Source: an uncultured Colwellia sp.
Lineage (GTDB): Bacteria > Pseudomonadota > Gammaproteobacteria > Enterobacterales > Alteromonadaceae
Direction: 5' to 3'
DNA: 64,000 nucleotides
Assembly (NCBI GenBank): GCA_913063325.1
Contig: CAJXYE010000003.1
Location: forward strand, 62,001 to 126,000
The notes below the pieces were generated by a model that was not told where the DNA came from, made no database searches, and saw only the letters and a program-made list of their open reading frames with translations. Of this stretch, positions 1-9,458 are shown one piece after another (the stretch's first letter is position 1; every line of letters begins with the position of its first letter). The translations under genes and the position numbers were made by a program.

Positions 1-820
1 AAGCATCAGTTAATTCCACACTTATACCTCTAAGTTGCTTCCAAGAAGTCGATAATATCTCACCATCCGTATCACTTACCTCTCCTTGAAGGGTTACAGT
101 GCTCCCCTCATACTCTTCAAAATCTAGCCCCGCACTCACTAAAGGTGGTTTATTCACTGGATTGACAGTAATAGAAATTGAATCGGTACTTATAGCGTTT
201 AAACTATCTGTAACAGTTAATTCAAAAGTTAATATTTGAACTTCACCTAACGATAATACAGGAGCTATAAAAGTTGTATTAACTGAGGAAGCATCATCTA
301 ATTCTACACTGATACCCTCAAGCTGCTTCCAGGAAGTAGATAGTATTTCCCCATCAGGATCACTTACCTCCCCAGGAAGAGTTATAGCTTCTCCCTCATT
401 TACTTCAAAATCAGAGCCAAGACTTACTAGAGGAGGCTTATTAACAGGATTAGTGGTGATGCTAACAACTGAGGAACTTTTAGCGCCTAAATTATCAGTG
501 ACAGATAATTCAAAGACTAAAATTTTCGTTTCTTGCACAATAGGGGCGACAAACTCAGCGTTAATAGATGAATCATTAATAAGAGGGATATTCGGACCTT
601 CTAATTGAAGCCAAGTTGTTGAAACAATAGTTCCGTCTGAATCACTCGCTTCACCGAAAAGAAAAACTCTCTCCTTTTCATTGTAAACAGCATCAACTCC
701 CGCACTAACCATAGGAGGAACATTATCACTTTTATTTTCGGAGCTTTCACACCCCAGTAAAATAAAAAATATAACGATAGATAAACAGTAATAAATATTA
801 ATGTTCAAATCTTTGAACAT
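1..820 (-). CDS. Partial repeat lipoprotein with PKD/Ig-like domains (C-terminus beyond left edge)
   Basis: Reading leftward from the ATG at 820, the frame stays open to the window edge, giving 273 codons without a stop. A good ribosome site (AAAGGGAG) lies about 7 bases before the ATG. The N-terminus has a hydrophobic segment ending in the lipobox LLGC (Cys24), so the protein is probably a lipoprotein exported and anchored in the envelope. The rest is a series of roughly 97-residue repeats. Each begins near PVNKPPLVS and contains a D(P/S/T)DG motif followed by W-Q-L and later FEL-VTD, the look of PKD, REJ or cadherin-like beta-sandwich domains. Such domains usually mediate adhesion or carbohydrate contact; the function here is unknown. 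The gene is transcribed away from the adjacent polysaccharide genes. The DNA repeats are similar enough to suggest recent internal duplication. Confidence 0.8.
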   Translation of the reverse strand, partial: MFKDLNINIYYCLSIVIFFILLGCESSENKSDNVPPMVSAGVDAVYNEKERVFLFGEASDSDGTIVSTTWLQLEGPNIPLINDSSINAEFVAPIVQETKILVFELSVTDNLGAKSSSVVSITTNPVNKPPLVSLGSDFEVNEGEAITLPGEVSDPDGEILSTSWKQLEGISVELDDASSVNTTFIAPVLSLGEVQILTFELTVTDSLNAISTDSISITVNPVNKPPLVSAGLDFEEYEGSTVTLQGEVSDTDGEILSTSWKQLRGISVELTDA

Positions 821-1136
821 AACAAAACTCCCTTTTTAACGTTGTATGCCAGGCTCGGTGGTCGTTCATTAAATCAAGTGCTCATTCAAATTTGATTCAT
901 GCACCATTATATCGGCTAATTAAGTGTAGTGGCCAACTAATTCTAGCCATGGATTTGTATTTAAGGCCGTATCTTTTCTCTGAGAAATAGCATTATTATA
1001 TTTAAATATAAACAGAGACTAAGAAATGGATAATATATTGCAATAACACGGACAATTAATCTGCTTATTTGTTGAAAAACAATATATCATTTATTACAAA
1101 TATATAATTCATAAGAACAATTAGGTAATAAAAACC
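821..1136. other. Intergenic region between divergent genes, no recognised content
   Basis: About 316 bases of A+T-rich sequence separate the leftward lipoprotein gene from the rightward glycosyltransferase gene. It should contain both promoters, but no confident -35/-10 pair, repeat or RNA gene was found. A weak TGGC...GCCA inverted repeat near 932-955 is probably chance. Confidence 0.4.
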
Positions 1137-2348
1137 GTGAATATTCTTTTTCTCGCTCAACGCGTTCCTTTTCCGCCAAATAAAGGCGAAAAAATCCGCA
1201 CCTTTAACCAATTAAAACACCTTGCGGAACAGAAACATAAAATAAGTGTTTGTGCTCCTTTAGAGCAACATGAAGATGTTAATTATTTTAAAGAGTTAGC
1301 GGATAAATATTGTGAGAACATTACGAACCATGGATTAACGGTAAAACCTCTTAGATTACTTAAAGGGCTATTAAAAGGGCAAGCATTAAGCGTCGCCAAC
1401 TTTTATGTTAACGAGTTACAAAATAAATTTGATTGTTTATTACAACAAGAATGTTTTGATGTTGTTATTTGTACCAGCTCTGCCATGGCGGAATATATCT
1501 ACAAAAGTAAATCTATTCAAAACTTGGAAAAGAAACCACTCTTGTTAATGGACTTTATGGATTTAGATTCTGATAAATGGCGACAATATGCACAAACATC
1601 AAATTGGCCAATGAAATGGATTTATCAACGAGAGGCTAGGATTTTAGCTAACTATGAGCAACAGATAACGCATGATTTTGATACAAGTTTTTTCATCGCA
1701 GATGCAGAAGTTGACTTATTCAACTCACGATGCAACAACGTTGGAAAAGTACTGACAATGGGTAATGGTATGGATACTACTGCCTTCGTTCCTGCAAAGA
1801 CCCCCCCTGAAAATGAAGCCCCTGTGTTTTTGTTCACCGGCGTTATGGATTATAAACCTAATATCGATGCTGTGGTTTGGTTTGTTGAAACGGTTTGGCC
1901 AAGTATTTTGACTGAATATAAAAAAGCGCGGTTTATTATTGCTGGTATGAATCCATCTTCGGCGGTTAATGAATTAACAAATATTACCGGTATTGAAGTT
2001 ACCGGTTTTGTTGATGATATATTGCCTTATTATCATCAATCAGATTATTTTGTTGCTCCGTTTAGGTTAGCTCGTGGTGTCCAAAATAAAGTGTTACAAG
2101 CGTTTGCGTGCGGCTTACCGGTAATTTCAACGTCTATGGGTGCTGAAGGTATTGATTGCACTAAGGATAACGACATATTAATCGCGAGTACAGCTAGCGA
2201 GTTTTTATCTTGTATAAAACGGCTGGTGAGTGATAGTGAATTTAGTGAAAAAATAAAAGCCAACGCATTAAGCTTAATTCATAGAAAATATTCCTGGGAA
2301 GGAAAATTACAGATTTTAAATGAAACATTAAGAAAAGTAACGAGCTAA
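1137..2348 (+). CDS. Glycosyltransferase, GT4-like, of the PEP-CTERM/exosortase-associated sugar transferase type
   Basis: The 403-residue protein starts at a GTG codon; MNILFLAQRVPFPPNKGEK is the typical start of the 'sugar transferase, PEP-CTERM/EpsH1 system associated' family (TIGR03087-like). A GT-B fold is expected. The N-terminal half carries the acceptor domain. The C-terminal half has NGMDTTAF (near 207), the FTGVMDYKPN strand start, and a late G-AEGI segment typical of nucleotide-sugar binding in GT4 enzymes. It probably adds a sugar to a lipid-linked exopolysaccharide intermediate on the cytoplasmic face. Only 3 bases separate it from the following acyltransferase gene, so the two are probably co-transcribed. 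The link to an exosortase system comes from family resemblance alone, because no exosortase gene is in the window. Confidence 0.85.
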   Translation: MNILFLAQRVPFPPNKGEKIRTFNQLKHLAEQKHKISVCAPLEQHEDVNYFKELADKYCENITNHGLTVKPLRLLKGLLKGQALSVANFYVNELQNKFDCLLQQECFDVVICTSSAMAEYIYKSKSIQNLEKKPLLLMDFMDLDSDKWRQYAQTSNWPMKWIYQREARILANYEQQITHDFDTSFFIADAEVDLFNSRCNNVGKVLTMGNGMDTTAFVPAKTPPENEAPVFLFTGVMDYKPNIDAVVWFVETVWPSILTEYKKARFIIAGMNPSSAVNELTNITGIEVTGFVDDILPYYHQSDYFVAPFRLARGVQNKVLQAFACGLPVISTSMGAEGIDCTKDNDILIASTASEFLSCIKRLVSDSEFSEKIKANALSLIHRKYSWEGKLQILNETLRKVTS

Positions 2349-2351
2349 TAT

Positions 2352-4223
2352 ATGAGCAATACGCTGTACCGCCCTGAAATTGATGGTTTACGTGCCATTG
2401 CGGTGCTTGCTGTTGTAGTCTTTCACTTTAATCCTGCATGGCTCCCGGGTGGTTTTCTTGGTGTAGATATCTTTTTTGTTATTTCTGGGTTTCTCATAAC
2501 GTCAATAATTTACGAGAGTATTATAAAAAAGTCCTTTTCTTTTAAAGTGTTTTACATTAGACGAATAAAAAGAATACTTCCGGTTTTTTATGTAGTTACC
2601 GCGGCCACGCTTATCTTCGGATATTTCATCTTATTTCCTATTGATTATAAGTCAGTAGGAAATTCAGCTTTGGCCGCGACTTTATTTCTCGGAAATTTCC
2701 GTTTTGCCTTAATGGGTGACTATTTTCAAGAGGATATGACAAAACCTTTATTACACTTATGGTCACTTGCTGTTGAAGAACAGTTTTATTTTATTTGGCC
2801 CACTGTCCTGATCGTTATATGTAAATTTGTAAAAGATAAAAAAAATATCCTTTTTATTATCTTATTACTCACAATAGCATCATTTCTTCTTGCCCAAACA
2901 TTATCTGTTAATAGTCTATATGCGACATTCTCATATTTCTTATTGCCAACTAGAATGGGGGAATTATTTATTGGTTGTGCTTTAGCTATTTATAAAATAG
3001 ACATCCGTAATAAGTTTATCAATAACATCATAACTACTATTGGTGGGTTAATTCTGATTATTAGCTTGATTGTTATCGACAAATCATCGGTATTTCCTGG
3101 ATGGAACGCATTTTATCCTTGCTTGGGTACTGCATTAATCATTATGGGGGGCTCATCAAGTTATTTAAATAAATTTATTTCATTAAAACCCTTTATATTT
3201 ATAGGGCTAATTTCATATTCTTTATATTTATGGCATTGGCCTGTTTTAACCTTTATTAGGTACAGCAACCCTGGATATGAATTCACCTTCCTATCTGCAG
3301 CTTTGGTAATGATTGGATTAGTTATATTATCTTACTTATCCCTTATTTTTGTTGAACATAAAGCACGTCTATCAAAAATATCAGACAGAAATGTAATCAT
3401 TTGTTATTTTGTACTTCCCGCTATTTTTATTATAATTGTCAGTTTATTTATATCTAAAACAGGCGGGGTTCCGCAGCGTTATAATTTAACAAAAGAAATG
3501 ACAAGTATTGAAACCATTGGCTGTCACGGTTCTTTAACTAAGGATATCTGTTTTTTATCAAAAAATGAAAAACTTCAGAAAACAGCTTTACTTATAGGAG
3601 ACTCGCACGCGGGTCACTTTGGTCATTTCTTTGCTAAACTATCAAATAATTACAATATATCGCTGATAGATTCATCGTCTCCAGGTTGTGCCTTTTATTC
3701 AAAAGATATAAGTAATCTAAAATGTGAAAAATCAAAAGAAAGAATCGAAACATTATTAACTAAAGTTAGTACCGTTATTATTGCTAAACGATTTGATGAT
3801 ATATTCCAGAGGCAAAAATTTATTGATGAATTTTCATTATTTCTTGAAAGGCTCATTAATAGAGATATTCAGGTTTTAGTGTTAGCTCAAGTGCCTTTGC
3901 ATAATGACCCTCTATTTCTAAATCATTACATTCAGCAAAATGTTAATGGTAATATCTTAGATAAACGCAAAGAACCAAATAGTATTTATTTAAAAGCAAA
4001 TCGAAGAATTCACACTATTATAAACTCAAAAGACAATGTCAGGTTCCTAGATTTATCTCCTATTTTTTGCAATGAAAAGGAATGTTTACTAATTGATGAT
4101 AAAGGCTTTCCTCTGTACTTTGATGATGACCATTTAACCGCCTATGGTGCTGAATGGGCATCAGAGAGACTACTCAGAAATAAAGAATTCAACTGGTTAT
4201 TACCTTTTTTAATTAATGAATAA
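2352..4223 (+). CDS. Membrane acyltransferase, OafA/YrhL type with C-terminal SGNH domain
   Basis: The 623-residue protein starts with YRPEIDGLRAIAVLAVVVFH, the hallmark of acyltransferase family 3 (PF01757). About ten hydrophobic segments fill residues 10-370. The C-terminal part (about 390-620) is an SGNH-hydrolase-like domain: block I is GDSHAGHFG (near 417) and the DxxH block is DDDHLTAYG near the end. Proteins of this architecture move acyl groups, usually acetyl, across the inner membrane and onto exported polysaccharide or lipopolysaccharide. It follows the glycosyltransferase by 3 bases and precedes a second acyltransferase of a different fold, so the polymer made here is probably O-acetylated. 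Family and topology are secure; the acceptor sugar is unknown. Confidence 0.92.
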   Translation: MSNTLYRPEIDGLRAIAVLAVVVFHFNPAWLPGGFLGVDIFFVISGFLITSIIYESIIKKSFSFKVFYIRRIKRILPVFYVVTAATLIFGYFILFPIDYKSVGNSALAATLFLGNFRFALMGDYFQEDMTKPLLHLWSLAVEEQFYFIWPTVLIVICKFVKDKKNILFIILLLTIASFLLAQTLSVNSLYATFSYFLLPTRMGELFIGCALAIYKIDIRNKFINNIITTIGGLILIISLIVIDKSSVFPGWNAFYPCLGTALIIMGGSSSYLNKFISLKPFIFIGLISYSLYLWHWPVLTFIRYSNPGYEFTFLSAALVMIGLVILSYLSLIFVEHKARLSKISDRNVIICYFVLPAIFIIIVSLFISKTGGVPQRYNLTKEMTSIETIGCHGSLTKDICFLSKNEKLQKTALLIGDSHAGHFGHFFAKLSNNYNISLIDSSSPGCAFYSKDISNLKCEKSKERIETLLTKVSTVIIAKRFDDIFQRQKFIDEFSLFLERLINRDIQVLVLAQVPLHNDPLFLNHYIQQNVNGNILDKRKEPNSIYLKANRRIHTIINSKDNVRFLDLSPIFCNEKECLLIDDKGFPLYFDDDHLTAYGAEWASERLLRNKEFNWLLPFLINE

Positions 4224-4274
4224 ATTTAGTATTAAAAAATGTCGTGTCTAAGCACGGCCAAAAGGAGTGTTTTT

Positions 4275-4859
4275 TTGAAAAAGATAGTAAAAAAAATAGT
4301 GTTTTATATTGCAGCTGTTGCTGTATCTCCAATAACACTGCTTTACTTTATTTTTAATCTGGTTTTGAAAGGTGATGCCTTGTTATCAGGTTTTAGTCAA
4401 TTCTTATGCCTTATTCCAGGTAAACTTGGTGTGTACCTTAGAGCTGGATTTTATCGTTTTACACTGACTACATGTGCTCCCGATGCTGTAATATCTTTTT
4501 TCGTTTTATTTTCTCAACGCGATACTCAAATTGAGTCTGGTGTTTATATTGGCCCGCAATGTAATATTGGTAAATGCAAAATTGGCCAAGATACCTTGCT
4601 TGGTAGTGGTGTTCATATAATGAGTGGCAAAGGGCAGCATAATTTTTCAGACTTATCAAAGCCTATTAAAGATCAAGGTGGCTCATTCGAAAAAGTAACA
4701 ATAGGCAATGGCTCTTGGCTTGGTAATGGTTCACTTATTATGGCTAATGTGGGTAATCATTGTGTGGTAGCTGCAGGTGCTGTTGTTATTAATGATGTAG
4801 ATGATTATTCTATTGTCGCAGGTAACCCTGCCCAAGTTATAAAGAAGCTAGATGAATAA
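4275..4859 (+). CDS. Left-handed beta-helix O-acetyltransferase (LbH/WcaF-like)
   Basis: The protein has a hydrophobic N-terminal segment (about residues 8-35). A hexapeptide-repeat region follows (I-SGVYIGPQCNIG, IGQDTLLGSG, VTIGNGSWLGNGSLIMANVG), ending in VVAAGAVVINDV...SIVAGNPAQVI, the usual close of acyl-CoA-dependent sugar acetyltransferases of the CysE/LacA/NodL superfamily. It probably acetylates a sugar in exopolysaccharide assembly. An upstream in-frame ATG at 4239 has no ribosome site. The TTG at 4275 follows AAAAGGAG at a spacing of 7 and gives the natural start MKKIVKKIVFYI, so I chose it. The 3' end overlaps the next gene by 8 bases, which indicates translational coupling. Confidence 0.82.
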   Translation: MKKIVKKIVFYIAAVAVSPITLLYFIFNLVLKGDALLSGFSQFLCLIPGKLGVYLRAGFYRFTLTTCAPDAVISFFVLFSQRDTQIESGVYIGPQCNIGKCKIGQDTLLGSGVHIMSGKGQHNFSDLSKPIKDQGGSFEKVTIGNGSWLGNGSLIMANVGNHCVVAAGAVVINDVDDYSIVAGNPAQVIKKLDE

Positions 4860-5985
4860 ATACATATTATTTTTTATTCTTAATCTATTTTATGGCGCCC
4901 TTGCTAATGCTGTAACAATTAACACGAACGAGATTCTTCAAGCTAAATTACAACCTCAAATAAGTGTACCCGCTTATTATAAAACCTATTCGGTTAGCAA
5001 TATCAAACAAGTTTACCAAGCCCTAAATACCATTAAAAATGAGCAAGGCTACAGCGCAATTATATTTGAGGAGGGTGTTTATCACTTCAAGAAGACACTA
5101 AATATTACCACACCAAACTTAATGTTATTATCAAAATCAGCTAATCCGTCTAATACCATTTTGCGTGGCAATGGCATGAAAGCCACTAAAGGTGTAGATA
5201 ATCTATTACGTATAGCAGCCTCAAATTTTGTTCTAGATGGTTTGACACTTGAGCAAGCTGGTAATCATCTTATTCAAATAGCAGGTGAAAGTGGTGCTCG
5301 AAAGCCAAGAATTAGAAATGCTATTCTTCAAGACAGCTATGAACAATTATTTAAGGTGACTTACTCTAGAAAGCACACAGATAAATTTTCAAATGAAGGC
5401 ATAATTGAAAACTGTTTATTCAGATATACCAAGGGCGTTGGTCCCAATTATTATATTGGAGGTATTGACGCCCATGGTATTAGAAACTGGGTAATTCAAA
5501 ATAATATATTTGAAAACATTGCCAGTCCAAGTCAGTACATTGCAGAGCATGCTATTCACTTATGGAATGATACCTTTAATAATATAGTCAAAAACAACCT
5601 AATCATTAACTCTGATCGAGGTATAGGCTTTGGGATGAAGATGCATAATGCAAATTATATTTATCACTCAAATTTTGGCGGTATTATTCAAAATAACATT
5701 ATTTACCATGCCAATAACAAAAATAAATTTTCAGATGTCGGGATCATCCTCGAAGATAGTCCAAATACTCTTGTTGAAAGTAATATTATCTTTTTAGAAC
5801 ATAGTTACCCTTATGCTATTGAATTTAGATTTGAAAAATCAACCAACATAGTCATAAAAAATAATAATACTAACAAAGGTATTAGGCAAAGAAATGGTGC
5901 CGAAGCTTTAGTGATAAATAATAAAGTTTCAGTGCTGAGTGAGGCCGATTTAATTAATGCTGTTGAGAAGTTTAAAGGGAGTTAA
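4852..5985 (+). CDS. Secreted right-handed parallel beta-helix protein (polysaccharide lyase/epimerase-like)
   Basis: A signal peptide (residues 1-20, cut after ALANA) precedes repeating short strands rich in N-N-I and V-I-x-N-N motifs (IIENCLFR, WVIQNNIF, NIVKNNLI, GIIQNNIIYH, TLVESNII, NIVIKNNN). This is the pattern of a right-handed parallel beta-helix of the pectate lyase/NosD class (PF13229-like). The protein should act in the periplasm or outside the cell. Beta-helix proteins in EPS operons are usually lyases or C5-epimerases that trim or modify the polymer. No catalytic residue set could be assigned, so the activity is open. The gene overlaps the acyltransferase upstream by 8 bases and is probably the last gene of the operon beginning at 1137. 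Confidence 0.75.
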   Translation: MNKYILFFILNLFYGALANAVTINTNEILQAKLQPQISVPAYYKTYSVSNIKQVYQALNTIKNEQGYSAIIFEEGVYHFKKTLNITTPNLMLLSKSANPSNTILRGNGMKATKGVDNLLRIAASNFVLDGLTLEQAGNHLIQIAGESGARKPRIRNAILQDSYEQLFKVTYSRKHTDKFSNEGIIENCLFRYTKGVGPNYYIGGIDAHGIRNWVIQNNIFENIASPSQYIAEHAIHLWNDTFNNIVKNNLIINSDRGIGFGMKMHNANYIYHSNFGGIIQNNIIYHANNKNKFSDVGIILEDSPNTLVESNIIFLEHSYPYAIEFRFEKSTNIVIKNNNTNKGIRQRNGAEALVINNKVSVLSEADLINAVEKFKGS

Positions 5986-6094
5986 AGTTTCTTACGCTAA
6001 ATCACTGAGCGAATTCAATAGCACTATAAATTGTTTTGTTTATTCAAAGTACTATGTTGAGAATAAATACAGTGAACGGCTGGTAAATTGTATA

Positions 6095-6108
6095 TTTGGC
6101 TAGCCAAA
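6095..6108. promoter_or_regulatory. Perfect 14-bp palindrome upstream of sulfotransferase gene
   Basis: TTTGGCTAGCCAAA is a perfect palindrome 41 bases before the sulfotransferase start codon. Its size and place suit an operator for a dimeric regulator, but no second copy was seen, so the call is speculative. Confidence 0.3.
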
Positions 6109-6149
6109 ATCTTTGATGAAAATCACTTTTAAAGAATAAAAGGAAAAGC

Positions 6150-6881
6150 ATGGCAACAAGTAACATTGTAGTTTTAACAACAGGGCTAAGTGGTAGCTCG
6201 GTAGTTACCGGGTTTATTGCACAAAAAGATTACTGGCTAGGTGATAAAACCATTTTTAAGTCAAATGCCTCTGGACGTTATGAAACATATGAAAATGAAA
6301 AACTAGTTGAATTGAATAATGAATTGCTTGCTACGTTGAATGTAGAGCTTACTGAATCATCATGGTATGACATAGACTTATTTGAGCGTATTCGAAAAAG
6401 CCACAACGAAGTAAACACTAAAAAATTTGTTGAATTTATTAATTATTGTCAACAACATGGCAAGTGGATTTGGAAAGACCCTAGGTTATGGGTAACAATG
6501 GGCTTTTGGGGGGAATTACTCCGAGGTTGTGATATCAAATATATTATTGTTTCACGGCAGCCAATTTCTTTATGGGTTTCTTTGATAAGTAAGAGACAAA
6601 TTGTCAGTTACTCAAAACTTAGAGTATCTGAAAGAAACTCACACGATAGAATAGTTCGCTACTTGAATGATTGTGGTTTCCCTAACATAACGATGAATTA
6701 TGATAAATTAGTTGAACACCCACAAACTGAAATCAAAAAACTAAATCATTTTTTAAACTCTAACTATACGTTAAAGATGTTTAGTGATTTATATAAAGGT
6801 AAAGTAGGGGGGAAAACCTTTAGTAATAAAAACTTTTTTAAGGCCGTTTTAATTTATATAAAAAACTATAACCTAAAATGA
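6150..6881 (+). CDS. Sulfotransferase family protein
   Basis: The 243-residue protein has the two signatures of PAPS-dependent sulfotransferases. Near the N-terminus, GLSGSSVVTGFI is the 5'-phosphosulfate-binding loop (residues 12-23). In the middle, WKDPRLWVT (about 109-117) followed by YIIVSRQP is the 3'-phosphate-binding region, with the conserved Arg-x-Pro. It would transfer sulfate from PAPS to a sugar hydroxyl. With the flanking EPS genes it suggests a sulfated polysaccharide, common in marine bacteria. It has a ribosome site (AAAAGGAAA) before the ATG. At 243 residues it is shorter than many family members, but both motifs are intact. It sits alone, about 164 bases after the operon ending at 5985. 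Confidence 0.78.
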   Translation: MATSNIVVLTTGLSGSSVVTGFIAQKDYWLGDKTIFKSNASGRYETYENEKLVELNNELLATLNVELTESSWYDIDLFERIRKSHNEVNTKKFVEFINYCQQHGKWIWKDPRLWVTMGFWGELLRGCDIKYIIVSRQPISLWVSLISKRQIVSYSKLRVSERNSHDRIVRYLNDCGFPNITMNYDKLVEHPQTEIKKLNHFLNSNYTLKMFSDLYKGKVGGKTFSNKNFFKAVLIYIKNYNLK

Positions 6882-6982
6882 TATTTAGGAAAAATTTTCC
6901 ACGTAGTTACTCTCTTTTTGCGACATTTTTAAAACTCTATCTTTAATTTTGTTGAAGTACATTAAAGCAGTAGGATTTGGCT

Positions 6983-7954
6983 CTATTTAATGATTGAGTT
7001 TGAAAATGATTTGAATAAACCGCCTAATGTACCAATTGCTCTTGCGGCAAAATAAATTAAATAAAATTTTAATATAGTACTAAAATTCACTTTTCCTTTC
7101 GCCATACCATTTAGACGAAGGCTATACATAGCAACTGGTATAGCAATTGCGCTCAAGAGTACAAAAAAGGCGGTCAGGTGGCCAAATAACATTGAGAAAC
7201 AAGTTGCGATACTAAAAAAGAATACCCATAAAGGAACCAATATACTTGGCCATTCACGCAATGGAATGCTTCGCCCTAAAAGGGATTTTAAATTAGATTG
7301 ACCACGCCAAATTTCTTTATTAAAAAGCTGTTTCCAATTTTTATCTTCTCCTAAATGAACGTGTTGAGCTTTACTTGTGCAATATAGGTCGCCACTCTTA
7401 GCAATTTCAGATGTAAAGTAAATATCTTCACACGTTGCTAACTCTTCTGGAAAGCCTCCAACATCATTAAAGTCAGATTGATGAATAAACAAATTAGCTC
7501 CAGCTAATGCGTCTACGTTTGAATCGGCATAAGCGTTATTCATTACGGTTCTAATTTTTTCAATATTAGAACCGTGGTTTGATTCTACTTGAATCGCAGC
7601 AATGATCTTTCTTTGTTTATTTTCAGCCATTTCAGCCAGCATGACTGTTAACCAATTTTTAGACAGCTCAATATCAGCATCTAAAAAAGCAAGGTACTCC
7701 CCCGTAGACTGGCTGGCACCTAGGTTTCTTAACGCTGAAATTGTCAAACTATCGTCCTGAAAAGAGATGTTTACGTTGTCGTGTTGCTCAGCAAGTTTGG
7801 ATAGCTCAATTGAGGACTTATTCTGACTCACGACGATAACTTCATAATTCGCTTGTTCGTCACCTTGGTTGAGAATTGAGGTGACTGTCTGTATAAGCAT
7901 CTCTTCTCGCCCTTTATGGGGGATAATAAAAGAAACATTTGTCTTATTCGGCAA
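6983..7954 (-). CDS. Glycosyltransferase family 2 with C-terminal membrane segments
   Basis: The N-terminal GT-A domain (residues 5-230) shows VSFIIPHKGREEM, then ALRNLGASQSTGEYLAFLDADIE. The last part carries the DxD metal and nucleotide-sugar site (LDADIE near 94). Further on are DVGGFPE and CEDIYF, the usual acceptor-side motifs of GT2 enzymes. The C-terminus (about 235-320) has two or three hydrophobic helices, so the enzyme is probably bound to the inner membrane. The start codon is TTG (MPNKTN); AGGAC lies 6 bases before it. The gene points against its neighbours, so it has its own promoter in the 298-base gap to the right. It probably takes part in the same polysaccharide pathway. Confidence 0.85.
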   Translation of the reverse strand: MPNKTNVSFIIPHKGREEMLIQTVTSILNQGDEQANYEVIVVSQNKSSIELSKLAEQHDNVNISFQDDSLTISALRNLGASQSTGEYLAFLDADIELSKNWLTVMLAEMAENKQRKIIAAIQVESNHGSNIEKIRTVMNNAYADSNVDALAGANLFIHQSDFNDVGGFPEELATCEDIYFTSEIAKSGDLYCTSKAQHVHLGEDKNWKQLFNKEIWRGQSNLKSLLGRSIPLREWPSILVPLWVFFFSIATCFSMLFGHLTAFFVLLSAIAIPVAMYSLRLNGMAKGKVNFSTILKFYLIYFAARAIGTLGGLFKSFSNSIIK

Positions 7955-8252
7955 TTTAACGTCCTAGTCTAGTGTGCGGTATGAAGTTTGTAGCTATCAG
8001 AGATGAAAATCTATTATTTCACCTTATTATTACAATGCCAACCGTAATAATACAATTCCAGCCGTTTTATCGAGTCGTTATTTTCAACAACTAAAACTCC
8101 AGAAGAGTTACGTATAAATAGATCTACTAACACCAATATGCATTTTTAAAAAAGGCATAAATAATAAAGAAGATTATCGGTTGTTTTTCCATTATGATTA
8201 CCTCAGTTACCGTTATATTATTAGTGCTAAAATTCAATAATACAGAACATTG

Positions 8253-9386
8253 ATGTCTATAAAGAAAACATATACCACAACAATCAAGCCATTCGATATC
8301 TTTCAAAAAGAAAAGCTTGCAGAGAAATGGCTTACATTAGAAAGGAATTCTGATTGCAGTGTTTTTTTATCCTGGCAATGGATAGGCAATTGGCTCGATG
8401 TGGTTACGGATAAGCTATTTCTTGTTGAAGCATATCATGATGATAAAGTGGTAGGCTTAGGCTTTTTTGTTGAAACAACACGTAAAGTCTTCGGCTGTAT
8501 TCCTGTAAAACAATGGTGGTTGCATCGAACAGGCATTCAGCAACAAGATCAAATGTGGATTGAGTATAATGATTTTTTGTTAGATAAATCTTGCTCTATC
8601 GCTATTAGAGAAGAAATGATTAAGGCGGTAGTGGACTTTGACCCGTCTGTTAAAGAAATCATTATAGGCTTATCGGCCATTGAAAGGCTTGCTTGTTTTA
8701 CCAACTCTTTTATCAAGTTAAATTTTTTAGAGGCAAGTCTCGTTAAAACTAACGGTTATCTAGCTTCCTTATCGCGCCTTAATGGTGATTATTTAAATAA
8801 GACCCCTTCTAAAAATACCCGTTCTCAAATCACCAGAAGTAAAAAGATATTACAAAGCCAAGGGCAGCTAACTTTTGAGGTGTTTTCAAATCCTCAAAAA
8901 CTCGTTGAGTTATACCCTAAATTAGCTAGTATTCATATTGATAAATGGAAAGATACCAATGAAGGTAGTGGTTTTTCAAACCCAATATTTGATGGCTTTC
9001 ATAAAGCAATAGCCCTCAGTAATACCAACAATATGGTGCAAATTGCCGTATTAACTTTAGATGAAGTTGAACTGGGCTATTTAGTTAATTTTGTTTATAA
9101 CAATAGAGTTTATTTTTACTTGTCTGCTCTGCAACAAAATGCAGATAATAAAGTTAAAATAGGGCTGACTTTACACTGTGAAGCGATCCAATATTATACT
9201 CAGCAAGGGATTGAATCTTATGACTTTCTTGGGGGTGATGCACGATACAAAAAATCATTATCTGATGGGAAATATAATTTAGAAATGAAATGCTATTATC
9301 GAGATGATTTTATTTTACGTCTTGAGTGCAAATTGAAAAACTTTAAAATGAAATTTATTGCTATTATTACTAAGTATTTGAAGTAA
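8253..9386 (+). CDS. FemAB/GNAT-like acyltransferase of polysaccharide loci (PF13480 type)
   Basis: The protein resembles the 'GNAT family, CelD/BcsL-like' group. FLSWQWIGNWLDVV near residue 40 is a strong family signature. The C-terminal half contains LASIHIDKWKDTNEGSGF and the late segment CEAIQYYTQQGIESYDFLGGDARYKKSL, which corresponds to the second GNAT-like fold of FemAB proteins. Such enzymes occur in cellulose, EPS and exosortase loci, where they transfer an acyl or aminoacyl group; the true substrate is unknown. The open frame includes a TTG at 8250, but the ATG at 8253 is the simpler start. The gene precedes manC by 72 bases on the same strand and may share its transcript. Confidence 0.75.
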   Translation: MSIKKTYTTTIKPFDIFQKEKLAEKWLTLERNSDCSVFLSWQWIGNWLDVVTDKLFLVEAYHDDKVVGLGFFVETTRKVFGCIPVKQWWLHRTGIQQQDQMWIEYNDFLLDKSCSIAIREEMIKAVVDFDPSVKEIIIGLSAIERLACFTNSFIKLNFLEASLVKTNGYLASLSRLNGDYLNKTPSKNTRSQITRSKKILQSQGQLTFEVFSNPQKLVELYPKLASIHIDKWKDTNEGSGFSNPIFDGFHKAIALSNTNNMVQIAVLTLDEVELGYLVNFVYNNRVYFYLSALQQNADNKVKIGLTLHCEAIQYYTQQGIESYDFLGGDARYKKSLSDGKYNLEMKCYYRDDFILRLECKLKNFKMKFIAIITKYLK

Positions 9387-9458
9387 TAGCTTTACAGCAT
9401 AATCTCAATAACAATGCACTGTTGCATTGTGTAATTCAACCTCATCAACGGAATATAT

